Of a stretch of DNA of 64,000 nt, positions 60,716 to 64,000 are shown piece by piece. A program made the position numbers and the translations under genes. Below the pieces are notes generated by a model. It saw nothing but the letters and a program-made list of their open reading frames with translations, made no database searches and had not been told where the DNA came from. How positions within the stretch are numbered: the first letter of the stretch is position 1; each line of letters begins with the position of its first letter. This stretch comes from Tabrizicola flagellatus (GTDB lineage: Bacteria > Pseudomonadota > Alphaproteobacteria > Rhodobacterales > Rhodobacteraceae). The stretch lies in contig NZ_VMDU01000011.1 in assembly GCF_008271465.1 (NCBI RefSeq), positions 1 through 64,000 on the forward strand. The letters are read 5' to 3'.

Positions 60716-62193
60716 AGCTTCACCCAGGCGGTCTTGAGGTTCACGAACTTGTCGAAGGCATGCAGCGACTTGTCGTGCCCGTTGCCGGACTGGCCGACCC
60801 CGCCCAGCGGCACGGTCAAGTCGGACCCGCCGTAGGTGTTGACATGCACCAGCCCCGCGCGGATCGCCCGGACCATGCGATGCGCGCGCGACAGGTTCGC
60901 GGTCCAGACGGCGGCGGCGAGGCCGTAGTCGGTGCCATTGGCCAGCGCCACCGCCTCGGCCTCGGTATCGAAGGGGGTGACGGTGACGACCGGGCCGAAG
61001 ACCTCGTTCCGGAACACCCGGTCTTCGGGCGCGGCATCGGCGACGATGGCGGGCGACATGTAGAAGCCGCCCGTGCCTTCCAGAATCCGCGCGCCGCCGA
61101 TCACCTGCCGACCGGCCGCCCGCGCCTCCTCGACGAAGGCGAGGTTCTGGCGCAGCTGGCGGTCCGAGTTCACCGCTCCGGCCTGGGTGGCGAGGTCCAA
61201 TGGGTCGCCCACCTTCATCGCGGCGGCATGGGCGGCGAGCTTTTCGACAAAGGCCGCGTGGATGCTGCGTTCGACCAGAAGGCGCGAGCCGGCGATGCAG
61301 ACCTGGCCCGAGTTGCGGAAGATGCCGTGGGCCGCGACCTTCGCCGCCTCTTCGAGGTCCGGGGCATCGGCAAAGACCACGTTCGGCGACTTGCCGCCCA
61401 GTTCCAGATAGACCCGCTTCAGGTTCGATCGCGCCGCGGCCTCCATCAGCCGCCGCCCCGTGGCGCCCGAGCCGGTGAAGACCAGAACGTCCACCTGCAT
61501 CGAGTCCGCAATGGCGGCACCGACCACCGCGCCTTCGCCAGTGACGACGTTGAAGACGCCGGGGGGCAGGCCGGCCTCCAGCCCCAGTTCGGCGATGCGC
61601 AAAAGCGTCAGGCAGGCGGTTTCGGCCGGTTTCAGCACCATGGTGCAGCCCGCCGCCAGCGCCGGGGCGAACTTCCAGGCACCGATCATCAGCGGGAAGT
61701 TCCAGGGCACGATGGCCCCCACCACGCCCACCGGTTCGCGGTGGACGAGGCCCAGGAAGGCGGGATCGGTCGGCGCGATTTCGCCCGTCAGCTTGTCGAT
61801 GGCTTCCGCGTAATAGCGCAAGGTGGCTACGGCCGAAGCGGGTTCGGCCTTCAGCGCCATGCCGATCTCGGTCCCGTTTTCGCGCACGCCGAGGACGGCC
61901 AGTTCCAGTGCTCGGGCCTCGATCAGATCGGCCCATCTCAGGAGCACCTTCTTGCGCGCGGCGGGGGCCATGCCCGACCAGCGGCCATCGTCGAAGGCCC
62001 GGCGCGCGGCGGCGATGGCGGCTTCGGCATCCTCCCGCGCGCCCCGGGCGCAGGTGGTCAGCTGCCGGCCGTCGATGGGCGAGACGACGGGCATCGTGCC
62101 CCCGTCCGAGGCCGCGACCCGGCGGCCGTCCACGACATGCAGGGCGGGCTCCACGGGCAGGACGCGCAGGCGGTCGATCTCGGCTTGGGTCAT
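60712..62193 (-). CDS. NAD(P)-dependent aldehyde dehydrogenase (PuuC-like)
   Basis: A 493-residue aldehyde dehydrogenase. The cofactor-site segment is GAIVPWNFPLMIGAWKFAPA (N165), the general base is E264 in VYLELGGKSPNVVFA, and the catalytic cysteine is C299 in NSGQVCIAGSRLLVE. The overall wording resembles gamma-glutamyl-gamma-aminobutyraldehyde dehydrogenase (PuuC) and related amino-aldehyde enzymes. It is the first gene of a three-gene operon with the HAD and aminotransferase genes, all overlapping by four bases. Amine degradation is the best guess. Confidence 0.92.
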   Translation of the reverse strand: MTQAEIDRLRVLPVEPALHVVDGRRVAASDGGTMPVVSPIDGRQLTTCARGAREDAEAAIAAARRAFDDGRWSGMAPAARKKVLLRWADLIEARALELAVLGVRENGTEIGMALKAEPASAVATLRYYAEAIDKLTGEIAPTDPAFLGLVHREPVGVVGAIVPWNFPLMIGAWKFAPALAAGCTMVLKPAETACLTLLRIAELGLEAGLPPGVFNVVTGEGAVVGAAIADSMQVDVLVFTGSGATGRRLMEAAARSNLKRVYLELGGKSPNVVFADAPDLEEAAKVAAHGIFRNSGQVCIAGSRLLVERSIHAAFVEKLAAHAAAMKVGDPLDLATQAGAVNSDRQLRQNLAFVEEARAAGRQVIGGARILEGTGGFYMSPAIVADAAPEDRVFRNEVFGPVVTVTPFDTEAEAVALANGTDYGLAAAVWTANLSRAHRMVRAIRAGLVHVNTYGGSDLTVPLGGVGQSGNGHDKSLHAFDKFVNLKTAWVKL

Positions 62194-62211
62194 CTCGGTT
62201 CGCTATTTACA

Positions 62212-62223
62212 CCAGCGGTTCAT
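62212..62223 (-). promoter_or_regulatory. Possible IclR-type half-site upstream of the aldehyde dehydrogenase operon
   Basis: On the minus strand ATGAACCGCTGG lies 18 bases before the start codon. It matches ATGAACCGATGG upstream of the TctC-like gene (63187-63198) at 11 of 12 positions, hinting at shared control by the IclR protein encoded at 62300. The rest of this 106-base gap shows nothing else. Confidence 0.3.
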
Positions 62224-62299
62224 ATGATGCGCCGTTTGCCGCTGCCGGTCAATCCGGCAATCTCGCTGCGCCCCAGGGATGCAGGGAACTGACAGCCGA

Positions 62300-63091
62300 T
62301 CAGGCGGAGCCAAAGCGGCTTGCGGCGGCGCGGAACTCGGCCGACGGGTGGCCGCCGATGCCGACGGTCAGCTTGCCGGATTCGGCGAAGAGCGCGGCGA
62401 TGATCTGGCGGCGCAGGTCGTTCGTCATCCGGTGCGCCGGCACGGCGACGGCGACCGCCCCGGCCGGAGTGCCGTCGGTATCGAAGACCGGCATGGCGAT
62501 GCCATAGACATCATCCTCGTTGGTCTGGTCGGCCTCGGCATAGCCGGTCAGGCGCACCTCTTGCAGCCGGGCGCGGATCACGTCCGGATCGGTCGGCGTG
62601 CGCGAGGTCCGCGCCGTCAGCGGCTCGGCCAGCACGCGGTCCACGACCTCGGGGCGCGAAAAGGCCAGCACCGCAAGGCCGGAGGCCGTGCTGTGGAACG
62701 GCAGGATCTCGCCCGCCACCAGCGAGACGCGGCTGCCCCGGCTGGCCTCGCTGACCCCGATGGTGGCCAGCGCCCGGCCCGAGACCAGCGAGGCATGCGC
62801 CGTCTCGCCGATCTGCGCCGACAGAGCGTCGAGCGACTGCTGGAACACGGCAGACACCGGAAAGGCGGTCTCGCGCACCCGCGCCAGGCGCAGCACCCCC
62901 GCCCCCAGCCGGTAAAGCCGCGCATCGCCGCGCTTTTCCAGCAGGCCGTGGTCGCACATCACCGAAAGCATCCGGTGCACCGTCGCCTTGTCCACGCCCG
63001 AACGGCGCGCAAGTTCGGACAGGCCGATCTCGGGTTCGGAGTCCGAAAAGTAATCCAGCAGGGACAGGGCCTTTGCTACCGTGCTTGACAT
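62300..63091 (-). CDS. IclR-family transcriptional regulator
   Basis: A 263-residue regulator with the winged helix at the start (TVAKALSLLDYFSDSEPEIG, LSELARRSGVDKATVHRMLS) and the IclR effector domain after about residue 75 (ALSAQIGETAHASLVSGRAL ... FHSTASGLAVLAFSRPEVVD). It is divergent from the TctC-like gene with 117 bases between starts, and co-directional with the aldehyde dehydrogenase operon that follows it. GGGGGGATC precedes the ATG. Confidence 0.9.
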   Translation of the reverse strand: MSSTVAKALSLLDYFSDSEPEIGLSELARRSGVDKATVHRMLSVMCDHGLLEKRGDARLYRLGAGVLRLARVRETAFPVSAVFQQSLDALSAQIGETAHASLVSGRALATIGVSEASRGSRVSLVAGEILPFHSTASGLAVLAFSRPEVVDRVLAEPLTARTSRTPTDPDVIRARLQEVRLTGYAEADQTNEDDVYGIAMPVFDTDGTPAGAVAVAVPAHRMTNDLRRQIIAALFAESGKLTVGIGGHPSAEFRAAASRFGSA

Positions 63092-63137
63092 GATCCCCCC
63101 GAAGGCGCCCCGGCCGAGCGGCCAGACGGCAAAAGCG

Positions 63138-63198
63138 TTGACGCAGCTGTGGACAGCAGGCTATATTTGAACCATCGTTGATAATAATGAACCGATGG
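63138..63198 (+). promoter_or_regulatory. Promoter and inverted repeat ahead of the TctC-like gene
   Basis: TTGACG (63138-63143) and TATATT (63162-63167), 18 bases apart, make a good sigma-70-type promoter on plus. Just downstream, CCATCG (63172-63177) and CGATGG (63193-63198) form an inverted repeat around an AT-rich core. Its position over the transcription start suits repression by the divergent IclR protein. Confidence 0.5.
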
Positions 63199-63208
63199 GA
63201 GGTCGTCA

Positions 63209-64000
63209 ATGCCGAAGTTCACTTCTGCCCTCTGTGCCCTGCTTGCCGCTGGCGTCGCAGGTCCGGCCCTTGCCGAATATCCTGACCGGCCCGTCAGCTT
63301 TGTCGTGCCCTTCCCGCCCGGCGACCTTGAGGACGTGCTGACCCGCATGATCGCCGAGGACTTCCAGGCGAAATACGGGGTCGCGGCGGCGGTGGTGAAC
63401 AAGCCGTCCGAAGGCGGCCCCTTCCCCGGCGCGGCCGAAGTCGCCGCCGCCCCGGCCGACGGCTATACCATCGGCTCCTTCGTGGTGGACATCCCCGTGG
63501 TCGGTCCCGAGGTCGGCGTGCCCGGCCTTAACCCCGACCCGTTCGAGCCGCTGGGCATCTTCCTGACCTATCCCTTCGTGATCGCCACCTCGGCCGACAA
63601 GCCCTATTCGACCATGGCGGAACTGGCCGAACACTCGAAGACCGAGCCGCAGCTCCTGGGCCATTTCGGCGCCTTCCTGTTGCCGACGCAGGCCACCTTC
63701 GCCGCAGCCAAGGAACTGGGCTTCGAATGGGGCGGCGAGGCCTCGGCCGGGGCGCTGGACTGCAATTCGCTGGCCTCGGGCGACTTCGACGTGATCAACA
63801 CCACGATCCAGCAGATGCTGCCCTGCCTCGACAGCGTGAAGATCCTGGCCACGGTGACCGACGGGCCGATCTCGGTCGTGCCGAATGCGCCGACGCTGGC
63901 CTCGGTCGCGCCGGACCTGAACATCTCGCTGTGGAACGGGCTGTTCGTCCACAAGGACACGCCGGCCGACGTGCGCGAGAAGATCATCGCCTCGGCGAAG
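63209..64000 (+). CDS. TctC/Bug-family tripartite tricarboxylate transporter binding protein (3' end outside the window)
   Basis: A periplasmic solute-binding protein, 264 residues visible before the window ends with the frame open. The signal peptide is MPKFTSALCALLAAGVAGPA with cleavage after LA about residue 22. The mature start EYPDRPVSFVVPFPPGDLED is the Bug-family hallmark (usually VPFPPGGxxD; here GDLED, so a slightly altered ligand loop). GGGAGG lies upstream of the ATG. TctA/TctB membrane genes would be expected beyond position 64000. The ligand is a carboxylate, type unknown. Confidence 0.9.
   Translation, partial: MPKFTSALCALLAAGVAGPALAEYPDRPVSFVVPFPPGDLEDVLTRMIAEDFQAKYGVAAAVVNKPSEGGPFPGAAEVAAAPADGYTIGSFVVDIPVVGPEVGVPGLNPDPFEPLGIFLTYPFVIATSADKPYSTMAELAEHSKTEPQLLGHFGAFLLPTQATFAAAKELGFEWGGEASAGALDCNSLASGDFDVINTTIQQMLPCLDSVKILATVTDGPISVVPNAPTLASVAPDLNISLWNGLFVHKDTPADVREKIIASAK

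Noticed and set aside
60241-62292. 683-codon open frame on plus opposite the aldehyde dehydrogenase
   Set aside because: It mirrors a clear aldehyde dehydrogenase and HAD gene and shows only Arg/Pro/Ala-rich text.

Overview
The window is high-GC (by eye about two-thirds G+C) bacterial chromosome with dense, overlapping, short-spaced genes. Gene content points to an alphaproteobacterium of the Rhodobacteraceae/Paracoccaceae group: an M10 RTX metalloprotease with an N-terminal CxxC, a TauE/TIGR02186 pair, an NDUFAF7/MidA-like methyltransferase next to lgt, lrp divergent from trxB, a DUF2783 protein beside an FAD monooxygenase, and a Bug-type TTT binding protein. No rRNA, tRNA, CRISPR array, prophage or transposase gene was seen. 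No gene-free stretch exceeds 300 bases.

Layout. 1-2227 (minus): secreted RTX protease, cut by the window edge, behind a small exported protein. 2425-5139: a MerR regulator divergent from two hotdog thioesterases and a MATE exporter. 5216-8299: stress protein, dgkA, a small protein, Nfu-type Fe-S protein, tsaB and rimI. 8455-14257: BMP-type nucleoside ABC transporter ending in purine nucleoside phosphorylase. 14342-21098: TauE exporter pair, UbiK-like protein, lgt, MidA-like methyltransferase, pgeF, lrp and trxB. 21231-23148: LysR divergent from an SbtA-type bicarbonate permease. 23183-33275: a galactoside regulon, with IclR and ABC ATPase on minus and, on plus, binding protein, two permeases, SDR, dgoK, dgoA, lactonase and GH42 beta-galactosidase. 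Together these give uptake, hydrolysis and a De Ley-Doudoroff-type oxidative galactose route, but galactonate dehydratase is absent. 33319-42983: GH13 glucosidase, two MFS carriers, DUF4424 protein, asd, a hypothetical gene, an aldo-keto reductase and a DUF4139 protein. 43181-51888: a MerR-headed beta-oxidation locus (acyl-CoA dehydrogenase, GST, thiolase, cupin, FadB) interleaved with three related uncharacterised NTF2-like proteins. 51943-58705: homogentisate catabolism (hmgA, fahA, maiA, MarR) with an MhpA-like monooxygenase, a variant metallo-beta-lactamase-fold protein and a 41-residue membrane protein. 58710-62193: aminotransferase, HAD and aldehyde dehydrogenase operon. 62300-64000: IclR divergent from a TctC-like binding protein cut by the edge.

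Most notable: (i) a short interspersed repeat family (five copies seen) of which two copies are translated in frame, one as the N-terminal extension of TsaB and one inside the hypothetical protein at 39934; (ii) three NTF2-like paralogues inside a fatty-acid oxidation operon; (iii) a 28-base perfect palindrome that contains a start codon after asd; (iv) an SDR sugar dehydrogenase whose catalytic Lys is Asn; (v) several clean operator palindromes, especially the GTTGC-N4-GCAAC pair between hmgA and maiA.
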